The notes below the pieces were generated by a model that saw only the letters and a list, made by a program, of their open reading frames with translations, ran no database searches and was not told the DNA's origin. A stretch of DNA of 64,000 bases from Cryptomeria japonica. Lineage: Eukaryota > Streptophyta > Pinopsida > Cupressales > Cupressaceae. Position numbers and translations under genes: made by a program. Positions 22,464-34,113 of this stretch are shown in pieces. Position 1 is the stretch's first letter. The number at the start of each line of letters is the position of its first letter. The stretch is from positions 558,333,136 to 558,397,135 of the forward strand of contig NC_081413.1 in assembly GCF_030272615.1 (NCBI RefSeq), in the 5' to 3' direction.

Positions 22464-23816
22464 AGTCGTTATGAATTCCTGGTAGAGCAACTGTTCTCTC
22501 CCACCTATGACCACTCTGAATCCCAGGTTATATATGCCTTGACTGGTTCAGATTCTCCATTATATGGACCAATATATGACTACCTCAAGCATAATATCTT
22601 ACCCATTGACCAATCCCGTAACCAAAAATGTAACTTTATCCGACAAACTGCCCATTACACCCTTACCATTGATACCTTATATCGTCGAGGTCTAGATGGT
22701 ACTCTTCTTCGTTGTCTTGATCGTAATGATTCCAATTCGGCTTTACACGAGCTTCATGAAGGCATTTGTGGCACACATTCAAGTGGCACTACTCTTGCTA
22801 AAAAGCTTCTACGAATGGGATACTATTGGCCTACAATGGAGAAAGATTCATATCATTTCGCTAAGAAATGTCCTAAATGCCAGATCCATGACAATTTGAT
22901 ACACGCTCCAGCATAGGAACTACAACCATTCACAACATCCTGGCCCTTTTGTTAGTGGGGACTGGATCTAATTGGCAAAATTCATCTTTCATCTTCAAAT
23001 GGACACAAGTTCATTATAACAGCAACCGAGTACTTTACCAAATGGATAGAAGCAGTTCCCATGACCACAGTGACTGGGAAACAAATTGCCTCTTTTATCC
23101 TAAATTATCTGTTCTGCAGATATGGTATTCCAAGTTCAATCGTCACAGATAATGGATGACCTTTCAAAACACAAGATGTACAGGAACTATGTGAAAAATT
23201 CAAAATCCAACATCGGTTTTCTACACCATACTACCCACAGGGAAATGGTCAAGCAGAAGCATCTAACAAGACAATCCTAAAAATCCTCAAGAAAACAGTG
23301 AATGATGCAGGCAAAGATTGGCACGTACAACTCAATCCAGCACTTTGGGCATACAGGACCAACATCCACACACCTACAGGAGAAACACCATATTCATTGG
23401 TATATGGATCAGAGGCTATTTTACCCCTGGAAGTAGAAATTCCATCTCTTAGAGTCTCTTTGAAAGGTTTAATCCCCGATGAAGAGTAACGAGTTAACCA
23501 ACTACAAGAACTTGAACTATTAGATGAAAGATGCCAACATGCTTATACTCATCTCAAAGCATATCAGCAACGCATGTGCAGGAGCTACAATCATAAAGTC
23601 ATCCCCCGCAACTTCAAGGTTGGTGATCTAGTTCTCAAAGAAAATCCAAGAAATCAGCAAGATAGAGAAAAGAAAGGGAAATTTGAACCTAACTGGTTGG
23701 GTCCATATGTCATCATATCAGTCTATGGATCAGGTGCCTATCAGCTAATAAATTTTGAAGGAGATGTGCTCGATGATCCAACTAACAGCATTCATCTGAA
23801 GAAGTACTATACTTAA
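22464..23816 (+). pseudogene. Element G integrase
   Basis: Zinc-binding HHCC domain (LHELHEGICGTHSSG, then CPKCQIHD), then the DDE core: Asp in GLDLIGKIH, Asp in SSIVTDNG, Glu in QGNGQAEASNKTI. After that come ALWAYRTNIHTPTGETPYSL and a C-terminal GPYVI segment ending at 23816. Stops: TAG 22461, TAG 22914, TAG near 22953, TGA near 23157 and TAA 23487, all one C-to-T step from Gln or Arg codons. Integrase inserts the DNA copy into the genome. It is dead here. Confidence 0.9.
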
Positions 23817-25277
23817 GGTAGCGTAGTGCACGGAAAAAGCTAAAAACAAACAAAAAAAATTAAAAAAAATAAAAAAATAAAAAAATCCATAAAAAACAAA
23901 AATACAAAGTACAATAAAAACAAATGGTGAAAACTTGGTAAACAGGCGCCCTTGTGAAAGAACGGCTCCTTTATCTATATCCATGCCATTTTATCCATCA
24001 AAACACTATCGGCCATCGCCCGACACTTAGCATATATCCATTCAGGACATACTTAGCGTAGTCACTATCCTAGGTTATCCATCTATATCTATCCTCTTAC
24101 CGCAGTCCACCATGGCTTGGGAATCACTATACTTATTCACATCAAGAGGCACACTCAGCTAGGGGCATTAATTGGTTCAAAACTTTGCAAACATTCCCAA
24201 CATCACAAAATCGCACAAATCAGAAACATGACATCCAACAAACACAACTACATTTCATCGCAACAACCAAAACAAAAACAATACACAAGAATCTCAAGGA
24301 TGGATGATTTTCTGAAGTACTAAATGTTGCATTATCTCATAAAAGTCTTGATTATTTTGCATTTTGAACTTTTTCATTTTTTAGAATTTTCTCCTTATCT
24401 CATAAAATGCTTCAAAGCTAGAGATCATGAGGAACTTCCAATATTTTCTTAGTCTTCTGTTTGGGAGGCGATCCCTTGTACTATGTGAATATTTGCCTCG
24501 AGACGTGATACATTACATATCACTGAAGGCCTGATTCCATTTCACGCATATAAATGATCTACTCTTGTTTGTTTACGCAATATGCACTCAGGTCGTCCTG
24601 GTTCAATTATACCTTGACGCTTGTGCTATCTTGCAAAATCAAATATCATGTAAATTTTACTTAGGTCATTATGGTTCAATTATACCATTATGCTTGTATA
24701 AATTTTCAACATATCCTAAAATCAATAAATGCTCCATGATGATATTCACAAAGAAAGAAAACAAATGGTTATATCGGATGGCAAATACAGAATGAGAGAT
24801 ACTCCAAAAACAATTAGTTGCATATCATTTTTAGCTGCATATCATTTTACAATTAGTTGCATATCATTTTTAGCTGCACATCATTTTACAATTAGTTGCA
24901 TATCATTTTACAATTAGTTGCAGATCATTCTTACATCATTCATTACCTATCATTTTACATCATTATTACATCATTTTACATCATATCATATTACAATTAG
25001 TTGCATATCATAATCATACATCTCATTTTCAAGATACATTTCACAACATATAAAAGCATACATCCTGCATCATACATTACATCATCTATGTAAACATTAC
25101 ATCATCATATGAAAAAGGAAGTTGCTCACAAAACATGCATCCATATACACATCACATGATCAAAAATGGTGCCATCCATATATATCTCTCAAAAATGATC
25201 TAAATATACAAAATATGTCAAAACTGTGTCCAGTACAATGAATACAATGCTCAAAAATACAACAGAGACCATGTCTC
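23817..25277 (+). other. G 3' region between integrase and the antisense gene
   Basis: No gene. An A-rich stretch lies at 23845-23930. Around 24810-25010 there is a 39-bp tandem repeat (listed separately) and ATCATTTTACATC words up to about 25110. Confidence 0.7.
24810..25010. repeat. 39-bp/22-bp tandem repeat
   Basis: ACAATTAGTTGCATATCATT starts at 24810, 24849 and 24888 (39-bp period) and again at 24910 (22 bp later), and decays into ATCATTTTACATC repeats. Confidence 0.85.
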
Positions 25278-27140
25278 TCAAGTATGACTATCCCCTGATG
25301 GAGATGGTCTCGCTCCAGATGCACCTGCCCCTGGATCTCCAGGAGGGTCCTGTCTCGGTGGCCCTGTCACCCCTCGGCTCTCAGGCCGTGACCCAGTAGC
25401 TCGAGATCGGCTGGATCTCGACTATGTAAAACTCTGTACTCGTCGGTCCCTGGGTACTGCAGCCTCATAATGCCGCCTATAATACTCCGCCTCCTATGCC
25501 CTCAGCACTAGCTCTCTCAGGGTGTCTCTCATGGGACCACCCGTCGCTGCTCTCTGCATGCTAGCCACCATCTCCTCCGCTCAACCCCGCTGCTCTATCT
25601 CAGTATCTCTCTCAGTGGTCAATTGGGAGATCTGTCATTGATATGTCAAAATCTGTGCTTGCAGCTGCTGCACAGTAATCTGTAAAGTCCGGATCTGCGC
25701 ATCCTCCACATGACCTGGCACTTGAACCTGCAGCGGTACCTGTGCTGGAGGAACCCCTCCCTCTCAGCCTGTCCTAGGTATTAGAGGTGGGAGTACATCT
25801 ATCCTCCTCCTCTGTGTTGGTCGGCTTGGCTCCTCCTCACCACCCACTGCAGCTAGTGCCTCCTCCACTCTCCCCTCTCCACCGGTTCCGATAGCTAATC
25901 CTCCTCTCCCCCTGTCTATCCTCCCCTGCCTAACAACTATATCCATACCTCTCCTCCCTCTATCTCTCCGCCTCCCTCTGGCTCCTCTACCTCCTCCTCC
26001 TCCATCATCCCCATCATCTCCATCATCTCCCCCGTCTCCCTCCTCCCCATCTGAATCAAATGATGGCCTCATCTCCTCCGGATCCAAAATCCTAGCCACT
26101 GCCCGCGCAGCAAATAAATGGGCAAACTCATCTGTCATCCTTGCGTCCTGAATCTCTGGGGCATAATCCCAAATCTGTCCCGCCAATCCTGTAAACTCCT
26201 CTATAGCCACCACACTATCAATAGCCGGTCCCCAATCAGCTATATCCTGCTGTCGTCGTGCATATAGGCACACTCGCTGTGGAATACCTTGCTGGCGCCC
26301 GAACTGTCTCAAAACTCGGGTCACCAGGAATCTCTCTATAACATACGGGGTCCTCCCAATCAGGTACCTCATCATAAATACAAAAGGAATCTATACCCCA
26401 TCCTCTGCCCATACCTCACAACCTGTATACAGTCTCCAGGTGACCGTATCAATATCATCAAAAACCCTCCTCCAATGCTTTAGTTTGCCCAGCTTACGCT
26501 GGACAACTAGACCTCTATATCCGTAGGCGTATGTTGCACCTACGGGCCTGTCTCTATCTGCTAGTGGCCTCGCTGCTGGAATGTGCCCCCAGCACCATAC
26601 CTGTAATAGAGTCACGCCAGCTGATAAACTGTCATAACCGGGGTATACTACCTCATGAAGGCTCCTGTAAAGATGAGCCAGCATCGCTAACCCCCATGCA
26701 AATCTCCGGCCCTATGTGACCATCTCCTCCAACACTAACCCCCATCCCACCGAGAATCCCTTTGACCTGCGATCAGGACAAAGGAATCCCCCAATAAATC
26801 TTGGTAGTACAGATGGTAGGGGTGCATAGTCTAGGTCCAAAAACTCCTGCCAGGGGATCTCATATCCACAGATAGTCTCATCATGAAATATGCGGCGCAG
26901 TGCGTCTGTACCGCCCTCCTCTGACTGCTCGTATGGTAGCAGTGCCCCTACCACAAGAATGTGCAAAATCCGGTAGCAATCCTCCGGTGTCGCTGTCATC
27001 TCTCCAGTGGCAAAATAAAAGGTGTTCGTGTCGCTATGCCACCTCTCTGCCAACGCTGTCAAAAGCCCCCGGTTCACAGTGAACTGAGGCATATCTAGAA
27101 GAGAGGTCAATCCACATCTCTCTATAATGTCCAAATCTGC
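25278..27140 (-). pseudogene. Antisense gene of G: plant mobile domain (PMD) protein
   Basis: A single minus-strand frame runs from about 27140 to a TGA at 25278-25280. Order: PMD (IIERCGLTSLLDM, then LLTALAERWHSDTNTFYF, GEMTATPEDCYRIL, and FAWGLAMLAHLYRSLHEV); a Trp/Arg-rich middle; an acidic Asp/Gly tract and Arg-Gly stretch (about 25930-26070); a Gln-rich coiled coil (about 25610-25720); and a Ser-Arg tail. In-frame stops at 26712, 26391, about 25764, and four nearer the end, all C-to-T type. No ATG is visible, and the N-terminus is probably upstream with a frameshift. PMD proteins such as Arabidopsis MAIL1 and MAIN act in silencing and genome maintenance. PMD genes antisense in Tat-type elements have been described. 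Confidence 0.8.
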
Positions 27141-27708
27141 CTATGACTATCTCGGTATCAACGTCCACAGTCTCGGGAATCTCTCCCTCGACTGAACAAC
27201 ACCCAATCACTCTTGTCAACAAACCAAACATATCCAATATCAGTTTCCACATCAACACAAAGATATCAAAATCAAACTTACATCAACAACATAAAACAAT
27301 TTGCTCATCTACAATCAAAGTTCAAAATCCTATCATTTCATATCAACTTGTAAAACAACTCAAGTTTTCAAAAACCATATCAGAACTTGTAAAACAACTC
27401 AAGTACCAAAATCACATAAACTTGTAAAACAACTCAAGTTTCCCACCCATATCAACTTGAAAAACAACTCAAGTTTCCAACCCATATTGGCTTGTAAAAC
27501 AACTCAGGCTTTCATACACATTAAACTTGAAACAGACCACGCAAATACATCATATTCTGATTAATACAATAGATTGATATCTATACATAACTTGAAAACT
27601 CGCACATCAAAACAAGTTATACAAATACTCATATTGGATAAATTCATCAAAACACAACAGGCCAACAAAATAAATTTTCAACTCGGCCAAAACTGTAAAA
27701 TTTTTCAG
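27141..27708 (-). repeat. Region upstream of the PMD gene with 35-bp tandem repeat
   Basis: CTTGTAAAACAACTCAAG and variants start at 27347, 27386, 27421, 27456, 27491 and 27526, mostly 35 bp apart. The rest (27141-27346 and 27545-27708) has no gene that I can support. A minus frame at 27034-27258 may contain displaced N-terminal codons of the PMD gene, but this is uncertain. Confidence 0.75.
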
Positions 27709-28165
27709 ATGCACTAAAACAGATCTTCAATGCGCTAAATCACCCTCACGCGCTAGGCTGCCTCTCCTACGCGCTATTCTATCTAACCTATGCGCTAGAT
27801 CTAGTCTACGCGCTAAACTTTTCACCCAATGCGGTACCTAACCCACCCCATGCGCTAGACTCTGCCTACGTGCTAATCTACCCTTCCTAAGCACTACCCT
27901 TTTAGCCCTATGCGCTAGGTTAGTCCTACGCGCTAAACCCCCTTCCCTATGCAAACCCCGACAGCCCCTATGCGCTAGGTCACACCTACGTGCTACCCTG
28001 TTGACGCGACGCGCTACCCAACACTTTATATTTGCTATTTTCCATGCATGCGCTAACCTAAAAGTTTTATGCGCTAACCTATATTTTTCAGACGCGACCC
28101 CTAAATTTAAACTTGTTGCACTACTTCACACTTCGTATGTGCTACTGTTGACCCTAGATGCGCTA
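27709..28165 (-). repeat. G 3' array: inverted phased octamers upstream of the PMD gene
   Basis: On the plus strand ATGCGCTA/ACGCGCTA and variants, the reverse complement of the leader octamer, start at 27709, 27730, 27748, 27769, 27790, 27808, 27829, 27850, 27868, 27889, 27910, 27928, 27949, 27970, 27988, 28009, 28030, 28048, 28069, 28090 (weak), 28116 (weak), 28137 and 28158. From 27730 on, the steps repeat 18, 21, 21, a 60-bp cycle, until about 28069. In the antisense direction it reads TAGCGCAT and lies upstream of the PMD gene. Confidence 0.95.
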
Positions 28166-28756
28166 AAACGAAACACCCGAACTTTGAAATTCAAAAAGTA
28201 ACTAAAAACGACAAAACAAAAAATCAAAAAGGGGTCAAAAACGATGACTTACTGGTGGTCCACGCACTACTGGTCTCCGGTACCTCCGAACGCGCTCAAA
28301 ACGATGTCTGTGATAGGGAATTGACATTTTCTCTCCAAAGCAAATTCTCTTTCTTCAAAGTCAACAAAGCACAAATGACTTTAAATCAAGCCCTTTTCCC
28401 CTTTTATAGGAGGAAAATGAAATTAGGGTTAGCCGTATGGACCTGTAATATGGTCGCGGTCTCCCCTATACCAAAACAGTTGTAACTCATCGAGAGATGA
28501 ATCAATCTGCACACTTTTTACATGCACAAAATCATACACATCATACGAACTTCATCAAATTAAATCAACAATTTTCCAAAAAAAAAAAATTGATTCATCT
28601 CCCGAGGGGGCATCATCATCAAATATCGGATCTGGGGCATCACATCAAATCTGGGGCACGACTGGCAAATCAAAAGAGCGACACAAAAATTGCATTTGAT
28701 CATAAATCATGATAAGACATCATTTTCTTTGAAATAACATGTGCACACACGTCACT
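28166..28756 (+). other. G 3' untranslated region before the polypurine tract
   Basis: No gene is supported. Two short plus frames (28255-28485 and 28497-28712) have no recognisable content. Confidence 0.6.
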
Positions 28757-28772
28757 TCAAAGAGGGGCAAAA
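28757..28772 (+). promoter_or_regulatory. G polypurine tract
   Basis: TCAAAGAGGGGCAAAA directly precedes the 3' LTR. It is the expected primer for plus-strand DNA synthesis and fixes the 3' LTR start at 28773. Confidence 0.9.
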
Positions 28773-30239
28773 TGTAGACATATAAAAATGACCACATTCC
28801 TAAATGAATATTTTATGTTCATTTCTCTATTTGATTAAATCTAATTTAATTAAATTATCCACATTCTTCTATTTTATTAAGTAAATTACTCAATTTATTT
28901 AAATAAAATTCACTATACCATTTAATGAATAAATCATTTTATTCAATTAAATCCCCCCTATCCACTTTTAATTAAATTCAAATTTAATTAAATAGTTATC
29001 CTAAATTGAATAAATCAAATTTATTTAATTACAACCAAATTGAATGAATTAAATTATTTCAATTAAATCCTATTATCCCCCCATCCACTTGCAAAATCTC
29101 AAACCCCTTCCTAATCCCTTCTAGAATCTTCTAATCGCTTCTAATTAACCTAACCCTCCTCTAAACTTTGTCACATCCCTAAGCAAAGGGAAGTCACTTC
29201 TCAAAAACCTTAAAGTCTTTGATAACCATCAAAGGTTTTCAACCTTCAACCACCAAAACCCTTAAAGTCTTTGAAAACCATTGAAGGCTTCCAACCTTCA
29301 ACCACTTAATCCCCAAAGTCTCCAATAACCATTAATGGTTAATTCAAACCCTCCCACATGGTTAAAACATTTGTTTTGACTCAACCTCTACCCAACCCAA
29401 AGGTCTCATCAGGCCATTAATGCTTTGACCATGATTATCTCTTAATCATTTGCACAAAGGTTTATTCTTGGATTAACTCTTAATCCAGTGGGTAAACCTA
29501 ATTTAGACTTGACCCTTAGTCTTTAGATAACCATGAGGTCTTCTCAGGCCTTTAATGCCTCCAACCTCTTCTCTCAACCCAATCCTATGTTGACACTTGT
29601 CACTATTTTATTGGTGCCAATTGTGGACATGGATCCCCAACTTTCAAACTTGGCCCTTGATTAAACCATTCAATCTTGACCATCCATTGCCCTGTTTATG
29701 CTATAAATAGAGCTCTCATTCCTCCATTTTGAACAATCATCCTTCAAATTTGTAGCATCACACTTATGCTCAAATATATTCAAGCTTTCATTTCATATAT
29801 GCTCATCATTTAGCCTCTCTTTAAATCAGGAAGTAGACTAAATATGCATGTTTAGAGTAATTTGTTTATCATTTTAGTTCAATCATAGACTAAATATAGT
29901 ATGCTAGGATAGTATTCATACTAACCTCATCATCTTATCATCTAGATATTGCATTTTTAGCATCATACATAGCTTAACATCCATCTCATACTAAATTTAG
30001 CAAAAGCATCTCTCGTTCTCACATTTGCCATCCCTAAACCATTTTGCTCAGTGATCTGAGAGCAAAAACATTGGTTTGAGGGACATTGTGAGATAGAGAA
30101 CCATGGAACCCCCCTTGGGAAGCTGAGTAACACTACGTTACTCCATAGCTTGCATCAAGAAGTCCTATGTGGTTGTGTGGACTAGTATTAACTAAATTTT
30201 CACATATTAAGTTTTATTCGCCCACTTTTCCCGCCTACA
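28773..30239 (+). repeat. G 3' LTR
   Basis: The 1467-bp LTR starts TGTAGACATA and ends CGCCTACA. About 20 substitutions and one short indel against the 5' LTR by eye (1.4%). The right target copy GGATT is at 30240-30244. Confidence 0.95.
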
Positions 30240-30244
30240 GGATT

Positions 30245-30595
30245 AAATCACAATTAATTAAATAATAAATATTTAATTAATATTTAGAAAAGGGTTGATG
30301 ATTAGATGATTAGAGATAGAAATTGAAAATTAATTTATTTAAATAATAAAGATTATTTAAATTGGGGAATTAAAAATCAGAATTAATTAAATAATAAATA
30401 TTTAATTAACATTTGGAAAATGATTAAAATGATTAGATGATGATAGAATAAGAAAATAGAATAATTAGTAAGATGATGAGGAAATATGAAATTAGAAGAA
30501 ATAGTTAATTAAATTAATTAAAGAATTAAAGAATTATTTGATCAATTAGAGGAATAATTAGTACATGATCAATGAGACATTTTTAGGTGTCTACA
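30245..30595 (-). repeat. A 5' LTR, outer part
   Basis: This is the start of A's LTR on the minus strand (TGTAGACACC), separated from its remainder at 10787-11700 by G. It is A/T-rich with TTAATTAAAT words. Confidence 0.8.
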
Positions 30596-31466
30596 ATTTG
30601 TATTGCTTTCAATCAACATCTAGAGATCCATCATCCTTGCTTTACTTACAATCGATAGCCATGGGGGTTGCAAGTAGTTTAGAATTCTCCATCCCAAAAT
30701 TCTTCAACATCTCCTTAATTTACTTGGTTTGAGAAATGAAAATGTCTTTCTCTGATTGTGTAACTTGAAGACCAAAGAAAAATTATAGCTCAACTATCAT
30801 AGACATCTCAAACTCCTTCTACATTTCTTCTGCAAACTTCTTATTACATCATCATCTCCTCCAAATATGATATCATCAACATACAAAACAACAATATACA
30901 TTTTATCACCTTCAACTTTGAAATAAAGATTTATATTTATAATACCTATTTTGAAATTATATTGCAACAAATATCTATCTAGCCTTGCATATCAAGCTCT
31001 AAGAGCTTGCTTGTGTCCATAGAGTGCTTTCTTGAGTATGCAAACCATATTCATATCTTCTAACAACTTGAACCCATTGGGTTGTTCAATGTATACTTCT
31101 TCTTCAAGTTCTCCATTCAAGAATATAGATCTTACATCCATCTCATATACCTTAAAGTTCTTATATGAAGCAAATGTAATAAATATCTTTATAGCCTCCA
31201 TTCTTTCTACCAGAGCAAATGTATCCTCAAAATTTGTCTTCAACTTGTGAATAATCATTACACACCCACCTTGCCTTGTTCCTTGTGACTTTTCCATCTT
31301 CATTATGTTTATTTTGAAACACCCACTTAGTTCCTATTACATTCTTATTCACTAGTCTAGGTACCGATTCCAATATTTGTTTCTTCTTTATCCGATTCAG
31401 CTCTTCCTCCATTGCATTTATCCAACTTTCATCCTTGCTTGCATATGCATAGTTTTTTGGCTTCAC
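30596..31466 (-). pseudogene. F reverse transcriptase fragment
   Basis: Copia RT segments on the minus strand: [52 protein letters not shown] and KKALYGHKQALRA, then a [10 protein letters not shown]-like catalytic segment near 30850-30880. Several frames and stops. Truncated by A at 30595. Confidence 0.8.
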
Positions 31467-31788
31467 TTGAGATAGGAAATATTAGTTTTTTTGTTCACTA
31501 GTTTCTGCAAGTCTTCTTCTTGTCCGAACTCTTTTATTCTCGTCTCCAATGATATGTTCCTTTGAACAATTATTCCACACATACTTTGTCATTGTTTTAG
31601 GTTTTTTTTCATGTTCATTTTCCCCTATACTTATCTCATCTTTATCTTGGAGTAGCTTTCTTTTTTGTATCCACCTAAATAAGTTCTATTTTAGTCATAA
31701 ATTTAGGTATAGTCTTTGTCTAATTTCACACTTCACTAACTCTAACATTTGCACTCTCCACAATATTATTTAGCCTCTTGTTGTAACA

Positions 31789-32720
31789 TCAATATGCCTT
31801 ACTCCTTATAGAATATCCCCAAAATATTCCTTCATCTAAACTTGCATCAAAATTCCTTAGATCTTTTGCATCTCTCCTTATGTAGAACTTAATTCCAAAG
31901 ATTCTAAAATACTTGATTGTATGATGTCTCTCATTCCATAGTTCATAAGGTGTATTTGTGTGATTCACTCTTATTTGTACCCTATTAAGAATGTAAACAA
32001 AAGTACACATAGCTTCTCTCCAATACACATTGGATGGGTTAGCATCCTTCATCATAGTTCTAGCCATTTAAACAACAATCTTATTATTTCTTTCAATGAC
32101 TCCATTTTGTTGGAGGGTCCTAGGAGGAAAAAAATGTCTTCTAATAATATTCTCTTCATAGAATCTATCAAATTCATTTCATGTAAACTCTCCTCTATCA
32201 GATCTTAGATATTTTATCGTAGCATCTAGTTGATTTAAAACCATAGACTCAAATATTTAAATTTTCTAATGCTTTAGATTTTTCTCTCTAGAAAGTAACC
32301 CATGTCATTCTAGAATGGACATCAATAAGAAACATAAAACACCTTTCACCATTTATTCCTCTTGTCCTTCTAGGTCTGCATAGATCTGTATGAATCAATT
32401 CTAGAGGTCTTGAATTTGAATACTCCTTGTTCTTGAATCTCATCTTTTTTCCTTTCCCAACTAACATTCCCTACACATAGTATCAACAGGTTTGATAATC
32501 TTTGCCAAATCTCTCATAGCATGAGTAGAATTAATCTTCACTATATTGTCAAAATTAATATGTCCCATCCTTTTGTGACAACCAATATTTTTTTCTTTGT
32601 GCCAACACACAACTGCTTCTTTTATTATCCTTCACTTCATAGGCATTGGGCCATTAGTCCTTATACCTTCTGCAACTAATCTTTTTTTTCTTTTTTATTT
32701 TATTTTCTAATTTCACATCG
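31789..32720 (-). pseudogene. F integrase
   Basis: The minus strand contains a FMFLIDVHSRMTWVTF segment (about 32290-32345) and ARTMMKDANPSNVYWREA, NRVQIRVNHTNTPYELW and FRIFGIKFYIRR (31789-32067), in the order usual for copia integrase. Multiple stops and shifts. Confidence 0.7.
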
Positions 32721-32798
32721 AGACCCACAAAATATAAGCTTATAACCCTTACTAGACATTTGACTCACACTCAAAAGATTATATCTTAGACCCTTAAC

Positions 32799-34055
32799 TT
32801 AATAAACATAATCAGTCTTATGTTTATCATCAACTGAAATTGTACCTTTACAACAAATAGGTACAAATTCCTCACCTGAAAACTTTATAGATCCACCATC
32901 ATACTTTTCAAATTCAATAAAATTTCCTTTATCACCTATCATATGATTTGAAGATCTAGAATCAAATATCCACGCTTTAGGCTCTACTTTTGCATGTAGT
33001 GCAGTCTTCACACTTAGTAATTTTTAATTATTCTCCACACCTTTTGGATTGTCAGACCTTTCATTATTCTTCTCTTCTATAGCTAGAAACAATGATTCTC
33101 CATTTGAGTCATCACCATCCTCATCCTCAGATGAATAGCTCTACACTAAACATAAATTCTTCTTAGTCCTATCTATGTGATATATTCTATTATTTCATTT
33201 GTAACTATCCTTTCCCTTATTATCATCACCATATCATCTACCAAAATTTTCCTTATAAGTACATCTAGAAGCATAATGACCAATTCTTCCACAATTGAAA
33301 CATTTTAGGGGTAACATACATTTGTATTTTTTATTTCCTTTCTTCTGTTTTTTTATAAATTTTGCCTCTATCTCATCCATGTCATTGCTTGCTTCAAGTT
33401 CATCTATACTCTTATTTGTAGCTTTGAATGTGTCATCTTTCTTCTCTTTTTGCAAATCATCTAGTTCAACAAATATTGAAGGTAGAGAGCGAGCCATATA
33501 ATTAATCCAAGGTGTATTTGTCCATATTATGAATTTGTTCAATGGAATACTTCTTAGGTTTGTAGCATGTTGACAACGTTAATATCACTTTTCTCACCAC
33601 TTCACTTTCTACTAGTGCTCCACCAATGCCCTAACTGCACTCACAATCTCATTTACTCGATGTAGATAGCTTTCAATGTTCTCTTCATCAGACATCCTCA
33701 GGTTCTCAAATATGTGCTTTAGATCTATCAACTTGGTTTGCTTTGCCTTCAAATCACCTACACACACACTACTCAACTTCTTCTAGATTTGTTTAGTAGA
33801 CTTTAAACCCATAACTTTAGAGAATATTGGATCACTTAAACAACTGATAATAGAAACTCTAGCCTTTTCATTATTCTCATGTTCCTTAACCTCATCTAGA
33901 GTTTGAGGACCATTTGTTAGAGTAGCAAATCTAGTCTAAATAATTTTGCATATTCTAGTCAATAGAGATTCCAAATGATATTCCATCCTTTCCTTCCAGT
34001 GGGAGTAATTTGTGTGATCAAACTTTGGTGCCTTGTAATTAACTTCATGTGTCAT
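32799..34055 (-). pseudogene. F gag and protease
   Basis: Gag starts near 34055 (MTHEVNYKAPKFD, then NYSHWKERMEYHLES), a UBN2-type copia Gag with stops. The zinc knuckle CFNCGRIGHYASRC is at about 33265-33306. The protease lies in the 32799-33011 block with WIFDSRSSNHMIGDK, where the expected Asp-Ser-Gly reads Asp-Ser-Arg. That substitution alone should inactivate it. Confidence 0.75.
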
Positions 34056-34113
34056 TTTAGATCTTCCTCAAGCAGTTAAGCTTCTCTAAGAGGAACCTCG
34101 CTTTGATACCAAT

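Larger units (their letters stand above)
11701..30239 (+). mobile_element. Element G: complete Ty3/gypsy Tat-type retrotransposon
   Basis: An 18.5-kb element with both LTRs, a target duplication GGATT (11696-11700 and 30240-30244), primer site, 3.2-kb leader with phased arrays, gag, protease, RT, RNase H, a second RNase H, integrase, 5 kb of 3' sequence with an antisense PMD gene, and a polypurine tract. The order RT-RNase H-second RNase H-integrase is diagnostic of the Tat lineage (Ogre/Retand-like). Counted by eye, the LTRs differ at about 20 of 1467 positions plus one short indel. Gag-pol carries about 17 stops and two frameshifts, so the copy is dead. Confidence 0.95.
1..30595 (-). mobile_element. 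Element A: Ty3/gypsy (Tat-like) retrotransposon, 5' part, interrupted by H and G
   Basis: Read on the minus strand from 30595 downward. The 5' LTR is 30245-30595 plus 10787-11700, split by element G. A primer-binding site follows at 10764-10783, then a leader of about 2.8 kb (excluding H, 6835-10574), then gag from 4215 and protease down to the left edge. RT, RNase H, integrase and the 3' LTR would lie beyond position 1. The LTR begins TGTAGACACC and ends CATGCTACA, with TG/CA ends. Its first bases resemble those of G, so the two are related families. The right junction at 30595/30596 falls in the RT region of copia remnant F, so A is younger than F and older than G and H. The matching target duplication (ATTTG expected) cannot be checked because the other end is outside the window. 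Confidence 0.85.

Noticed and set aside
22964-23152. Alternative plus frames over the integrase and RT of G
   Set aside because: Shadow frames of the polyprotein. The true frame shows the conserved integrase segments.
25940-26070. Possible G-quadruplex or simple-repeat origin of the GGA/GGC tract in the PMD gene
   Set aside because: The tract is in frame with the PMD gene and encodes an acidic Asp/Gly and Arg-Gly stretch. G runs are short, so a coding explanation suffices.
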